Source: Pelomonas sp. SE-A7 (GTDB lineage Bacteria > Pseudomonadota > Gammaproteobacteria > Burkholderiales > Burkholderiaceae_C). Taken from it: 64,000 bases of DNA. A program made the position numbers and the translations under genes. The first letter of the stretch is position 1; every line of letters starts with the position of its first letter. Shown here in pieces: positions 24,796-33,358 of the stretch. Under the pieces are notes generated by a model. That model worked only from the letters and a program-made list of their open reading frames with translations, was not told the origin of the DNA and ran no database searches. The stretch spans positions 2,294,001 through 2,358,000 of the forward strand of contig NZ_JAUASW010000001.1 of assembly GCF_030345705.1 (NCBI RefSeq). Direction: 5' to 3'.

Positions 24796-26091
24796 TCAGC
24801 TCTCCAAGGCGGCCTGCAGCAGATCGGCCAAAGCGCCGGCGGCATCACCCGTCACCTGGACCGGCGCGCCGGCCAGCGCCGCCGCCCCTTCGGTCTTGAG
24901 CTTGCTCACCCACTGGCCTGCCTCACGGCCACTGGCAAAGCCCTGGCTCTGCAGCAGCGTCGTGCCATCGGCGGCCACCAGCTTGAAGTAGAACTGGCCG
25001 TCGTTCTCGCGGTACTGCTTGAACAGCGGCAGCGCGGCCTTGGCGGCCTTCTCGACCTTGGTGGCCGCAGCCACGGCGGTGAACGGCGTCAGCCCCACGG
25101 CCGCACGGGCCTGGGCCAGCAGCGGGCCGGCGAGGGCGCGAGCCTTGGCCGCGCCCTGCTGAAGGATGGCCTCGATCTTCTCGGGATGGGCCAGCAGCTC
25201 GTCGTAGCGGGTGCGCATGGCGCCGATCTGGCCGTCTATCAGCTCGAACAGCTGCTTCTTGGCATCGCCCCAGCCCAGGCCCTCGCGCAACGCGGCGCGG
25301 AAGGCGGCCCGCTGCTCGCGGCTGGCAAAGGCGTCATAGAGCTGGACCAGGGCCGTGCCCTCGGGTTCCTTGGGTTCGCCGGGCAGCCTGGAGTCGGTGA
25401 CGATGCGGGCGATGGCATCGCGCAGGCCCTGAGCGCCGCCGTCGAACAGCGGCACGACGTTGTCGTAGCTCTTGCTCATCTTGCGGCCGTCCAGGCCAGG
25501 CAGCAGTTCCATCTCGGCATCGACCTGCGCCTCGGGCAGCACGAACAGGTCCCGGCCCTGGCCGAACAGATGGTTGAAGCGCTGGGCCACATCGCGGGCC
25601 ATCTCGATGTGCTGGACCTGGTCCTTGCCGACCGGCACGCGGTGGGCGTTGAACATCAGGATGTCGGCCGCCATCAGGATGGGGTAGCTGTACAGGCCCA
25701 TGGTGATGCCGGCGTCCTCGTCCTCGCCCGCGGCCACGTTGGCGTCCACCGAAGCCTTGTAGGCATGGGCACGGTTCATCTGGCCCTTGGAGGTGACGCA
25801 GGTCAGCAGCCAGGTCAGCTCGGGAATCTCGGGGATGTCGCTCTGGCGGTAGAACACCACGCGCTCCGGGTCCAGGCCGGCGGCCAGCCAGACGGCGGCG
25901 ATCTCCAGGCGCGAGCGGGCGATGCGGGCCGGGTCGTCGCACTTGATCAGCGCGTGGTAGTCGGCCATGAAGAAGAAGCTCTCCACGCCGGCCTCGCGGC
26001 TGGCCTCGATCGCAGGCCGGATCGCGCCGACATAGTTGCCGAGGTGCAGGGTGCCGGTGGTGGTGATGCCGGTCAGGACGCGCTGGGTCAT
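24796..26091 (-). CDS. trpS: Tryptophanyl-tRNA synthetase with C-terminal extension
   Basis: This 431-residue class I synthetase charges tRNA-Trp. The HIGH-equivalent is T-L-H-L-G-N-Y near residue 14, and the KMSKS loop is G-R-K-M-S-K-S-Y near 203. Catalytic residues in M-N-R-A-H and the D-Q-V-Q-H motif are present. Bacterial TrpS normally ends at about 330-345 residues; here roughly 95 further residues follow. Their core, F-Y-F-K-L-V-A-A-D-G-T-T-L-L-Q-S-Q-G-F, looks like a DUF1508/YegP-type unit, a small beta-rich module of unknown role. The extension is in frame with no sign of frameshift. Confidence 0.93.
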   Translation of the reverse strand: MTQRVLTGITTTGTLHLGNYVGAIRPAIEASREAGVESFFFMADYHALIKCDDPARIARSRLEIAAVWLAAGLDPERVVFYRQSDIPEIPELTWLLTCVTSKGQMNRAHAYKASVDANVAAGEDEDAGITMGLYSYPILMAADILMFNAHRVPVGKDQVQHIEMARDVAQRFNHLFGQGRDLFVLPEAQVDAEMELLPGLDGRKMSKSYDNVVPLFDGGAQGLRDAIARIVTDSRLPGEPKEPEGTALVQLYDAFASREQRAAFRAALREGLGWGDAKKQLFELIDGQIGAMRTRYDELLAHPEKIEAILQQGAAKARALAGPLLAQARAAVGLTPFTAVAAATKVEKAAKAALPLFKQYRENDGQFYFKLVAADGTTLLQSQGFASGREAGQWVSKLKTEGAAALAGAPVQVTGDAAGALADLLQAALES

Positions 26092-26226
26092 GGTCTGGAG
26101 CTGGGCTGGGACGGGATTGCCGGGAGGCGCATTGTCGCTTCTCCCCGCAAAACGGGACGCTGCAGGCCCGAATGTGCGGATAGCATGCCCTCATCCGCAG
26201 TCGGATCCGGGAGCAGTTGCGCCACC

Positions 26227-28530
26227 ATGACCGCCCTGATGCTTGTCAGCGCCAGCCTGAACCTGATGCTGGGGGGCGCCCTGCTCCTGCTGTGGTCACA
26301 GGAGAAGCACAAGGACTATGTGCGCGACTGGGGATGGAGCTGGATGCTGCTGGCCCTGGGCCTGATCCTCGGCCCCATCATGCAGGACTGGCTGGAACCC
26401 GGTCCGTTGCGCAACCTGCAGGCCCTGCTCGCCTCGGTGGCCCTGATGAGCTCCCAGGCCTTCCAGACGGTCGGCGCCCTGCGCTACCGCGACCGGCGCG
26501 TCTCGTTGCCGCTGACCCTGGCCCTGGTGCTGGCGGCCGTCGTGGTGCTGGCCTCACTGGGCATGCAGGACATGCGCCAGGCCATCGTGGCCGGCGCCGT
26601 GATGCTGGCGAGCATGTGCCTGGTCAGCGGCTGGCTGATCTGGCTGGCCGGCCATCGCTTCGAACGCTGGGTGGCCATGGGCTTCGTCGCGCTGGCGGCG
26701 GTCCACATCAGCGGCCCGCTGCTGGACCCCAAGGCCCAGTCGCTCATGACCTATTCGGCCGGCATCCTGGTGCAGACCACCTTGAGCCTGGGCCTGATCC
26801 TGCTCTCGGTGCGGCGCGCTCATGCGCTGGCCCGCCACCAGGGCGAGCGCTTCACGCGGCTGGCCGAGTTCTCGCTGCAGGGCCTGGTCGTGATGCGCCA
26901 CCACAGGCTGCTCTATGCCAACCCGGCCGCACTGCGCACCTTCGGCACCGACAGGATGCCGGCCGAAACCGTCGATCTGCTGGCGCGCTTCGTGCCGCCC
27001 GAGCAGCAGGAGGCGGCCCGCGAGCGCCATGCACGCGTGCTGACCGACCGCAATGCCCATCTCGAATGGGAGAGCCACCGCCTGGGCATGGACGGCCAGG
27101 CCATCCACCTGCACTGCCTGTCCAGCCAGGTGGAATGGGACGACGAGCCGGCCGAGCTGATCGTGATGATCGACGACAGCTCGCGCTACGAGGCCGTCGA
27201 GGCGCTGCGCCGCCAGGCCCTGCACGACGAGTTGACCGACCTGCCCAACCGCAACCATGCGGTGACGCGGCTGCAGCAGCTGTGCCGGCCGGGCGGCACG
27301 CCCTTCACCGTGCTGTCGGCCGACCTGGATCGCTTCCAGCTGGTCAACGAGACCCTGGGCCACGAGGCCGGCGACGCCCTGCTGCGCGCCATCGCCCGGC
27401 GCCTGCACCGCCAGCTGCCGCTAGATGCCGAGCTGGCCCGGCTGGGCGAGGACCAGTTCGTCGTCATCGCCACCGAGGCCTGCGACACCCTGGCCGCCCA
27501 GGCGCTGGCCGAGCGGCTGCTGGCCATGCTGGCCAAGCCCTTCGCGATTTCGGGCGCCGAGCTTTTCGTCCACTTGTCGATAGGCGTGGCCCTGTTCCCG
27601 CAGGACGGCCGCGACGCCGCCACGCTGCTGCGCGCGGCCGACTCGGCCATGCACCGCGCCAAGTCCACGGCCGGCGCCAGCTGGCTGTTCTTCGACGCCA
27701 CCATGAAGCAGGCCGCCCAGGCCCGGCTGGAGATCGAGCAGGCGCTGGGCCGCGCACTGTCGGCCGGCGAGTTCCTGCTCGAATACCAGCCCAAGTTCAC
27801 GGCCGGCAGCCGCAAGCTCTGCGGCTTCGAGGCCCTGGTGCGCTGGGAAAGGCCGGAGCGCGGCCGGGTCAGCCCGGCCCAGTTCATTCCGGCGGCCGAA
27901 CGCACCGGCCAGATCAAGGCACTGGGCGAGCTGATCCTCAAGCTGGCCTGCGCGCAGTTGCAGGAGTGGCAGCGCCGCTTCGGCCAGGGCCTGCCGGTGG
28001 CGGTCAATGTGTCGCCGCTGCAGTTCGAGGACCCGGATTTCGCGACCCGGCTGCTGGCCCTGCAGCGCGAGCATGGCCTGCCGCGCGGCCTGCTGGAGGT
28101 GGAGATCACCGAGACCGCGGCCATCGGCCATGTGGAGCGGGTCCTGCCCCAGCTGGCCCAGCTGCGCGAGGCCGGCGTCAGCATCTCGCTGGACGACTTC
28201 GGCACCGGCCAGTCCTCGCTGACCATGCTGCGCCAGTTGCCCATCGCCGCGATGAAGCTGGACCGCAGCCTGATCACGCCGCTGCCGGCCGCCGATGCCG
28301 GCGCCATCGTCCAGGCCGCCTGCGTGCTGGGCCGCTCGCTCAAGCTGGACATCGTGGCCGAGGGCGTTGAAACCTACGCCCAGGCCGCCGCCGCCGAGGC
28401 GCTCGGCTGCACCCAGCTGCAGGGCTATCTGCTCGGCCGGCCGCTGCCGGAAGCCGGCGCCACCCGGCTTCTGGAGCAGGTGCTGCAGCCAGCGCCCGCA
28501 GCCGCCAGACCGGGGCTCAGCGCGGGATGA
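26227..28530 (+). CDS. PAS-GGDEF-EAL protein, probable c-di-GMP phosphodiesterase
   Basis: This 767-residue membrane protein has about seven hydrophobic helices in residues 1-205, a PAS-like domain (about 215-330), a GGDEF domain (about 335-500) and an EAL domain (about 510-755). The cyclase signature is degenerate, G-E-D-Q-F at 407-411, so cyclase activity is unlikely; such domains often bind GTP and activate the EAL part. EAL residues are intact: E535-A-L, N-V-S-P-L-Q-F, the E-I-T-E-T metal-binding stretch, D-D-F-G-T-G and A-E-G-V-E. It therefore most likely lowers c-di-GMP in response to a membrane or PAS signal. It is divergent from trpS, and its last 14 bases overlap the convergent repeat-protein gene. 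Confidence 0.92.
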   Translation: MTALMLVSASLNLMLGGALLLLWSQEKHKDYVRDWGWSWMLLALGLILGPIMQDWLEPGPLRNLQALLASVALMSSQAFQTVGALRYRDRRVSLPLTLALVLAAVVVLASLGMQDMRQAIVAGAVMLASMCLVSGWLIWLAGHRFERWVAMGFVALAAVHISGPLLDPKAQSLMTYSAGILVQTTLSLGLILLSVRRAHALARHQGERFTRLAEFSLQGLVVMRHHRLLYANPAALRTFGTDRMPAETVDLLARFVPPEQQEAARERHARVLTDRNAHLEWESHRLGMDGQAIHLHCLSSQVEWDDEPAELIVMIDDSSRYEAVEALRRQALHDELTDLPNRNHAVTRLQQLCRPGGTPFTVLSADLDRFQLVNETLGHEAGDALLRAIARRLHRQLPLDAELARLGEDQFVVIATEACDTLAAQALAERLLAMLAKPFAISGAELFVHLSIGVALFPQDGRDAATLLRAADSAMHRAKSTAGASWLFFDATMKQAAQARLEIEQALGRALSAGEFLLEYQPKFTAGSRKLCGFEALVRWERPERGRVSPAQFIPAAERTGQIKALGELILKLACAQLQEWQRRFGQGLPVAVNVSPLQFEDPDFATRLLALQREHGLPRGLLEVEITETAAIGHVERVLPQLAQLREAGVSISLDDFGTGQSSLTMLRQLPIAAMKLDRSLITPLPAADAGAIVQAACVLGRSLKLDIVAEGVETYAQAAAAEALGCTQLQGYLLGRPLPEAGATRLLEQVLQPAPAAARPGLSAG

Positions 28531-28987
28531 AGCCGCCCAGCTCGTAGTCGGCCCAGTTCAGCTCGCCGTCGCGGCGGGCCCTTTGCAGCTCGCGTATCAC
28601 CTGATAGCGGCTCTTGCTGCCCGACGCACCGGCGGCCGTGGGCTGGCTTTCCAGCAGGTACTGGCTGTATTCCAGGTCGGTGCAGGCGTAGCTGGAAGCC
28701 GCGTTGGAGGTGTAGGCCGGCGTGCCGGTCGCCGAGTAGGCGGGCGAGCCGGCGCCGGTGGACGGCTTGTAGTCGGGCTTGTAGTCGGGCTTGTAGTCCG
28801 CCTTTTCGTCCGGCTTGTAGTCGGCCTGCCGGTAGCGCTTGTAGTCGGCGCAATCGGCGCGCGCCGCCTGGTCGTAGGCCGCCTGTTTGGCTGCATACGA
28901 GGCGTCGTAGGAATAGCTGGCCGGCGGGTCGGCCAGGGCGGCACCGGTCAGCAGCAAGGCGCAGCCGGTCAGGACAAGTGGACGCAT
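28517..28987 (-). CDS. Secreted YKP-repeat protein with DUF4148-like C-terminus
   Basis: This 156-residue protein has a signal peptide (MRPLVLTGCALLLTGAALAD). After a Tyr/Ala/Asp-rich stretch come five tandem four-residue units, D-Y-K-P, D-E-K-A and three more D-Y-K-P, coded by a 12 bp DNA repeat. A Ser/Thr/Gly-rich linker with two cysteines follows. The end (S-K-S-R-Y-Q-V-I-R-E-L-Q-R-A-R-R-D-G-E-L) resembles the short DUF4148 motif found in small secreted Burkholderiales proteins. No function is known. The alternating acidic, Tyr, Lys and Pro pattern suggests an extended, possibly surface- or wall-interacting segment; this is inference. Confidence 0.75.
   Translation of the reverse strand: MRPLVLTGCALLLTGAALADPPASYSYDASYAAKQAAYDQAARADCADYKRYRQADYKPDEKADYKPDYKPDYKPSTGAGSPAYSATGTPAYTSNAASSYACTDLEYSQYLLESQPTAAGASGSKSRYQVIRELQRARRDGELNWADYELGGFIPR
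28764..28823 (-). repeat. Five tandem 12 bp units inside the YKP-repeat gene
   Basis: The unit GGCTTGTAGTCG (plus-strand reading) occurs at 28764-28775, 28776-28787, 28788-28799 (last base changed), in degenerate form at 28800-28811, and again at 28812-28823. Each unit codes D-Y-K-P on the minus strand; the degenerate one codes D-E-K-A. Near identity at the DNA level points to recent slippage, so copy number may vary among strains. Confidence 0.9.
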
Positions 28988-29126
28988 GGGAGCCCTCCAG
29001 GGAAAGGCTTGGCCAGGTTCGGGGCCGGCAAAGCAACCCCTTTACAGCGCCCGCGCTGCGGGGCTGCCAAACCAACTTAGGTCCTGGCCGGCCCGGGATC
29101 CAGGGCCAAGCTAGGGGTCTGGCCGC

Positions 29127-29987
29127 TCAGGCAGCCGAAACCGCCCGGTCGGCCATGGCCTCGCCCAGGCGGATGCCGCGGGCCGGCTGCCAGTCGGCGT
29201 TGAATTGCAGGTCGCTCTTGGGAAAGAGCATCACCACGGTGGAGCCGAGCAGGAAACGGCCCATCTCGGCGCCCTGCGCCAGGCGGATCTCGCGGTCCTC
29301 GTAGCTCCATTCGCGCGGCCGGCCCGGCCGCGGCGGGTTGACCAGGCCATGCCAGACCGTGGCCATGGAGCCCACGATGGTGGCGCCGACCAGGACCAGC
29401 ACCCAGGGGCCTATCCTGTCGTTCTCGAACACGCAGACCACGCGCTCGTTGCGGGCGAACAGGCCCGGCACGCCGCGCGCCGTGGTCGGGTTGACCGAGA
29501 ACAGATCGCCCGGCACATGGATCATCTGCAGCAGCCGGCCCTCGCAGGGCATGTGGATGCGGTGGTAGTCGCGCGGGCTCAGGTACAGCGTGGCGAACAG
29601 GCCATCGCGGAACTGTGCCGCCAACGTGGCATCGCCACCGACCAGGGCGGTGGCCGAGTAGCTGTGGCCCTTGGCCTGGAAGATCTGCTCGCCCTCGATA
29701 CGGCCGAACTGGCTGATCGCACCGTCCACCGGGCAGATCAGCTCCGAGCCGGCCAGTGGCCGGGCGCCGGGCTTGAGTTCGCGGGTGAAGAAGTCGTTGA
29801 ACGTGGCGTAGGCCGCCGGGTCCGGATTGGCCGCCTCTTCCATGGCCACGCCGTAGCGCCGGATAAAGCGGCTGATGGTCCAGGTGGTCAGGCCGCCCAG
29901 CCTGGCGCCGGCCGCGGCCCCGGCCAGCTGGGTCAGCAGCTGCTTGGGCATCAGGTATTGGGGCAGGACGGCAAGGCGATCGGACAC
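29127..29987 (-). CDS. psd: Phosphatidylserine decarboxylase proenzyme
   Basis: This 286-residue inner-membrane enzyme forms phosphatidylethanolamine from phosphatidylserine. Visible motifs are D-F-F-T-R-E-L-K-P-G-A-R-P near residue 65, P-V-D-G-A-I-S near 85, the P-R-D-Y-H-R-I-H-M-P catalytic region near 137 and the self-cleavage motif G-R-F-L-L-G-S-T-V-V near 247, where the Ser of L-G-S-T becomes the pyruvoyl group. The start is a GTG at 29987 with GGAAG upstream; the length then equals the usual 280-290 of proteobacterial type I enzymes. It lies apart from a pss gene and is transcribed alone. Confidence 0.95.
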   Translation of the reverse strand: MSDRLAVLPQYLMPKQLLTQLAGAAAGARLGGLTTWTISRFIRRYGVAMEEAANPDPAAYATFNDFFTRELKPGARPLAGSELICPVDGAISQFGRIEGEQIFQAKGHSYSATALVGGDATLAAQFRDGLFATLYLSPRDYHRIHMPCEGRLLQMIHVPGDLFSVNPTTARGVPGLFARNERVVCVFENDRIGPWVLVLVGATIVGSMATVWHGLVNPPRPGRPREWSYEDREIRLAQGAEMGRFLLGSTVVMLFPKSDLQFNADWQPARGIRLGEAMADRAVSAA

Positions 29988-30083
29988 GGGGCTCTTCCTT
30001 CTTTCTTTCAACAGCGAAAGCGGGCCGCGATTGTAGGTTGCGGCTCTTGCCGCCACACTGGCGCCATCCTCAGGAGTGACCCC

Positions 30084-30503
30084 ATGGCCGAGCCCAAGAC
30101 CCGACCGACCGACCAGCCCGTCTCCGAATTCATCGCCGCCCTGCCCGACGAGCGCAAGCGCGCCGACTGCCAGCGCGTGACCGAGCTGATGCAGGAGGCC
30201 AGCGGCGTCGCGCCGCGCATGTGGGGCTCGGCCATCATCGGTTTCGGTGCCTATCTGTTCACCCCCAGCGGCGGCAAGCCGACCGAATGGCCGGTGCTGG
30301 CCTTCTCGCCACGCAAGACCGACCTGACCCTCTACGTGCTGACCAACTTCAAGGGCCAGGAAGACCTGCTGGCTCGGCTGGGCAAGCACAAGACCGGCAA
30401 GGTCTGCCTCTACCTGAAGAAGCTGGCCGACGTGGACGAGGCCGTGCTGCGCCAGATCATCGCGGCCAGCCTGGCCCACATGACGCCGCAGCGCGTGGCC
30501 TAA
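30084..30503 (+). CDS. DUF1801 family protein
   Basis: This 139-residue soluble protein has the DUF1801/YdhG-like fold pattern: V-S-E-F-I-A-A-L-P near residue 13, the helix with C-x-R-V-T-E-L-M, and M-W-G-S-A-I-I-G-F-G near 46, followed by L-A-F-S-P-R-K and L-Y-V-L. Related proteins are called iron chaperones or are uncharacterised. An A-G-G-A-G Shine-Dalgarno precedes the ATG at 30084. It is divergent from psd and 36 bp before the fusion gene, so it may be the first gene of that operon. No metal-binding cluster is obvious. Confidence 0.82.
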   Translation: MAEPKTRPTDQPVSEFIAALPDERKRADCQRVTELMQEASGVAPRMWGSAIIGFGAYLFTPSGGKPTEWPVLAFSPRKTDLTLYVLTNFKGQEDLLARLGKHKTGKVCLYLKKLADVDEAVLRQIIAASLAHMTPQRVA

Positions 30504-30539
30504 CATGGCGCCCTTTCCCGCCAGCCGAACGCCCCGACC

Positions 30540-32540
30540 ATGGAAATCTATCTGGACGCCAATGCCACGACCCCGGTGCTGGACGCCGCCCGCGCCGCCG
30601 CGCTGTCGGCCATGGCCGAGGACTACGGCAATCCCAGCAGCATCCACAGCACCGGGCTGAAGGCACGGGCCCTGATCGAAGCGGTGCGCGAGCGTGCCCG
30701 CAAGCTGCTGGGCGCCGGCAATGGCCGTCTGCTTTTCATCTCGGGCGCCACCGAGGGCATACAGACCGCCGTGCTGTCGGCCCTGCATGCGCTGCGCAGC
30801 CGCCGCGAAGCCGGTGACACGAGCGCCGAGCTGCTGCTCTACGGCGCCACCGAACACAAGGCCGTGCCCGAGGCGCTCAAGCACTGGAACGAGTTGCTGG
30901 GCCTGAGTCTGCAGGTGCAGGCCATCCCGGTGGGCCGCGACGGCCGCCATGACCTGGACTGGCTGCGCCAGCATGCGCCGCGCGCCGGCCTGGTCTGCAC
31001 CATGGCCGCCAACAACGAGACCGGCGTGGTCAGCGACCTGGCCGGCATCGAGGCCGCGCTGCAGGGCTCGGCCACGTTCTGGCTGGTCGATGGCGTCCAG
31101 GCCCTCGGCAAGCTGCAGCTGGACCTGGCCACGCGCCGCATCGACTACGCCCCCTTCTCCGGCCACAAGCTCTATGCGCCCAAGGGCGTGGGCCTGCTCT
31201 ATGTGCGCGAGGGCGCTCCGTTCACGCCGCTGATGGCCGGCGGCGGCCAGGAAGGCGCGCTGCGCTCGGGCACCGAGAACATGTCCGGCATCGCCGCCCT
31301 GGGCGCCGTGCTGGAAGCCCTGCAGGACGGCAAGAGCTTTCGCGACCACGCGACCCTGGTGCGCTTCCGTGACCGCCTGGCCGATGCGCTGCGCGAGGCC
31401 TTTCCTGGCCTGGTCTTCAATGCGCCGCTGGAACAGGCCCTGCCCACCACGCTGAATTTCTCGGTGCCGGGCCTGGCCTCGCGTTTGCTGCTGGACCTGT
31501 TCGATGCCGCCGAGCTGCGCGTCAGCGGCGGTTCGGCCTGCAGCGCCGCCAAGGCCCAGCCCAGCTTCGTGCTGCAGGCCATGGGCTTGCCCGACGAGCA
31601 GACCGCCTCGGCCGTGCGCCTCTCGTTCGGACCGGCGGCCGACGAGGCCTTCATCATCGAGGCCTGCGAACGCATCCGCGTCTGCGGCGAGACCCTGCGC
31701 GCCAACTGCCTGGCGCCGGGTGGCGGCAACCTGCCGCTGCCGGGCAATGGCATCAGCCGCTATCTGCTCGACGGCGAATGTTGTTGGCTGGTGGCCGATG
31801 CCGACAAGCGGCAATGCGTGGTTATCGATCCGCTGGCCGGCCTGGTCGAGCGCCTGGCCCAGCAACTGCGCTGCCAGGGCTATCCGGTGGTGGGCGTGCT
31901 GGCCACCGATGCCAGTCACGAGGCCGCCTGCGAAGCGCTGCGCGCCGCCGTGCCCGAGCTGCTGGCCGCGCCGGCCTCGCTCGTTCGACAGCTGCCACTG
32001 AGCCAAGGCCGCAGTGCCTGGCTGCTTGGCGACGAGCGCCAGGTCCGCGTCGCCTTCATTGGCCAGGCCTCGGTCGAGGAGCTCGGCACAGCGGTCCAGC
32101 CAGCCACGCTGCTCGCCGCCTCGCGCGACCTGGACAACCAGATCACCAGCACGCCGAGCAGCCAGTTGGCCGGCCCTTCCACGCCGGCACGCAGCCTGGA
32201 TCCGCAGTCCCTGCACGAGCTGCTGAAGGCCCATCCCGACGCCCTGGTGATCGACGTGCGCGAGCCCTTCGAGCAGCGCCTGGGCCAGGCCCCGGTGCTA
32301 GAGCCGGCGGTGGCCATCGAGGCCGTGCCGGTCTCGCGCCTGCTGAACACGCTGCCGGCCTGGCTGGCCATGCCGGCCGAGCGGCCGGTGGTGTTCTTCT
32401 GCCGCAGCGGCAACCGCAGCCTGGTGGCCGCCAACCTGCTGAAGCGCCTGGGCCACGAGGAGGCCTATTCGCTGGCCGGCGGCCTGGCCCTGTGGCCGCA
32501 GCGCACGCCGGCCGCGGCGGATCCGGCGCTGTATGTCTGA
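30540..32540 (+). CDS. Three-domain fusion: cysteine desulfurase, metal-free persulfide-dioxygenase-like domain, rhodanese
   Basis: This is a 666-residue cytosolic protein. Residues 1-385 are a NifS/IscS-type PLP cysteine desulfurase with His106 (A-T-E-H-K), Asp184, PLP Lys210 (S-G-H-K) and catalytic Cys334 in the loop G-S-A-C-S. Residues about 403-545 resemble ETHE1-type persulfide dioxygenases (V-V-I-D-P-L-A near 427, A-F-I-G-Q-A near 505, D-N-Q-I-T-S-T near 532), but every metal ligand is lost: T-H-x-H-x-D-H reads TDASHEA (456-462), G-D-A reads G-Q-A, and the later G-H reads A-S. Residues about 551-655 are a rhodanese with C-R-S-G-N-R-S and Cys621. It would release sulfur from cysteine and pass the persulfide to the rhodanese. 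It overlaps trhO by 8 bp. Confidence 0.87.
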   Translation: MEIYLDANATTPVLDAARAAALSAMAEDYGNPSSIHSTGLKARALIEAVRERARKLLGAGNGRLLFISGATEGIQTAVLSALHALRSRREAGDTSAELLLYGATEHKAVPEALKHWNELLGLSLQVQAIPVGRDGRHDLDWLRQHAPRAGLVCTMAANNETGVVSDLAGIEAALQGSATFWLVDGVQALGKLQLDLATRRIDYAPFSGHKLYAPKGVGLLYVREGAPFTPLMAGGGQEGALRSGTENMSGIAALGAVLEALQDGKSFRDHATLVRFRDRLADALREAFPGLVFNAPLEQALPTTLNFSVPGLASRLLLDLFDAAELRVSGGSACSAAKAQPSFVLQAMGLPDEQTASAVRLSFGPAADEAFIIEACERIRVCGETLRANCLAPGGGNLPLPGNGISRYLLDGECCWLVADADKRQCVVIDPLAGLVERLAQQLRCQGYPVVGVLATDASHEAACEALRAAVPELLAAPASLVRQLPLSQGRSAWLLGDERQVRVAFIGQASVEELGTAVQPATLLAASRDLDNQITSTPSSQLAGPSTPARSLDPQSLHELLKAHPDALVIDVREPFEQRLGQAPVLEPAVAIEAVPVSRLLNTLPAWLAMPAERPVVFFCRSGNRSLVAANLLKRLGHEEAYSLAGGLALWPQRTPAAADPALYV

Positions 32541-33354
32541 TGCTCCGCGCCACGAGCACAGTTCCTTCTACAAGTTCGTCGCGCTGAGCGATGCCGAGCG
32601 CGTGGCCGAGCGGCTGCGCGAGCTCTGCCGCGAGCTGGGCGGCAATGTGCTGGTGGCGCCGGAAGGCATCAGTGGTGCCCTGGGCGGACTGCCTGCGGCG
32701 CTCGATGCTTTTGAGTTGGCCCTGGTCGAAGACCCGATCTTCGAGAGCGCGTTCCGCGGCATCCAGTTCAAGCGCAGCTTCTGCACGACGCGGCCGTTCA
32801 CGCTCTGCAAGGTCCATGTGAAGCCCGAGCTGGTGGCCTTCGGGCTGGAGGGCGTCAGCGGCCTCGACGATGCCCGGACCACCCATGTCTCTCCGCAGGA
32901 CTGGCATCAGTTGATCGCCCGCGAGGACGTGGTGCTGCTGGACAACCGCAACAGCTTTGAATGGAAGCTGGGGCATTTCCGCGGCGCCATCGATCCGGGC
33001 GTGCGCCATTTCCGCGACTTCCCGGCCTATGTCCAGGCCCATGCCGAGGCATGGAAGCAGGCGGGCAAGACGGTCGCCATGTACTGCACCGGCGGCATAC
33101 GCTGCGAAAAGATAGGCGGCTGGATGAGCCGCGAACTGGGCCTGCAGGTGGCCCAGCTGGACGGCGGCATCCTCAACTACTTCGAGCAGACCGGCGGCGA
33201 GGACTGGCAGGGCGAATGCTTCGTCTTCGACAAGCGCATCGCCATCGACCCCCAGCGCGAGGAGACCGCCACCACGGCCGAGCAGGTCTTTGGCGACGAC
33301 CCGGACGAGGCCTGGCGTCTGGCGCGGGCCAGGCGGCTGGATCCGGCCGGCTGA
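32533..33354 (+). CDS. trhO: tRNA uridine(34) hydroxylase / rhodanese-family protein TrhO
   Basis: This 273-residue protein matches the YceA/TrhO family: an acylphosphatase-like N-terminal domain (V-L-V-A-P-E-G-I-S-G near residue 38) followed by a rhodanese domain with D-N-R-N-S-F-E-W near 137 and the active loop Y-C-T-G-G-I-R-C-E-K near 184. TrhO hydroxylates U34 of certain tRNAs to 5-hydroxyuridine, the precursor of mo5U and cmo5U. Its ATG starts 8 bp inside the fusion gene in a different frame, so translation is coupled. That physical link to a sulfur-delivering fusion is unusual and may mean an exchange of persulfide between the two rhodanese folds. Confidence 0.92.
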   Translation: MSDAPRHEHSSFYKFVALSDAERVAERLRELCRELGGNVLVAPEGISGALGGLPAALDAFELALVEDPIFESAFRGIQFKRSFCTTRPFTLCKVHVKPELVAFGLEGVSGLDDARTTHVSPQDWHQLIAREDVVLLDNRNSFEWKLGHFRGAIDPGVRHFRDFPAYVQAHAEAWKQAGKTVAMYCTGGIRCEKIGGWMSRELGLQVAQLDGGILNYFEQTGGEDWQGECFVFDKRIAIDPQREETATTAEQVFGDDPDEAWRLARARRLDPAG

Positions 33355-33358
33355 TCAG

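Noticed and set aside
30540..32540. Reading the fusion as two or three separate genes joined by a missed stop
   Set aside because: The frame is continuous, with no internal ribosome site or start at the domain borders, and composition is uniform.
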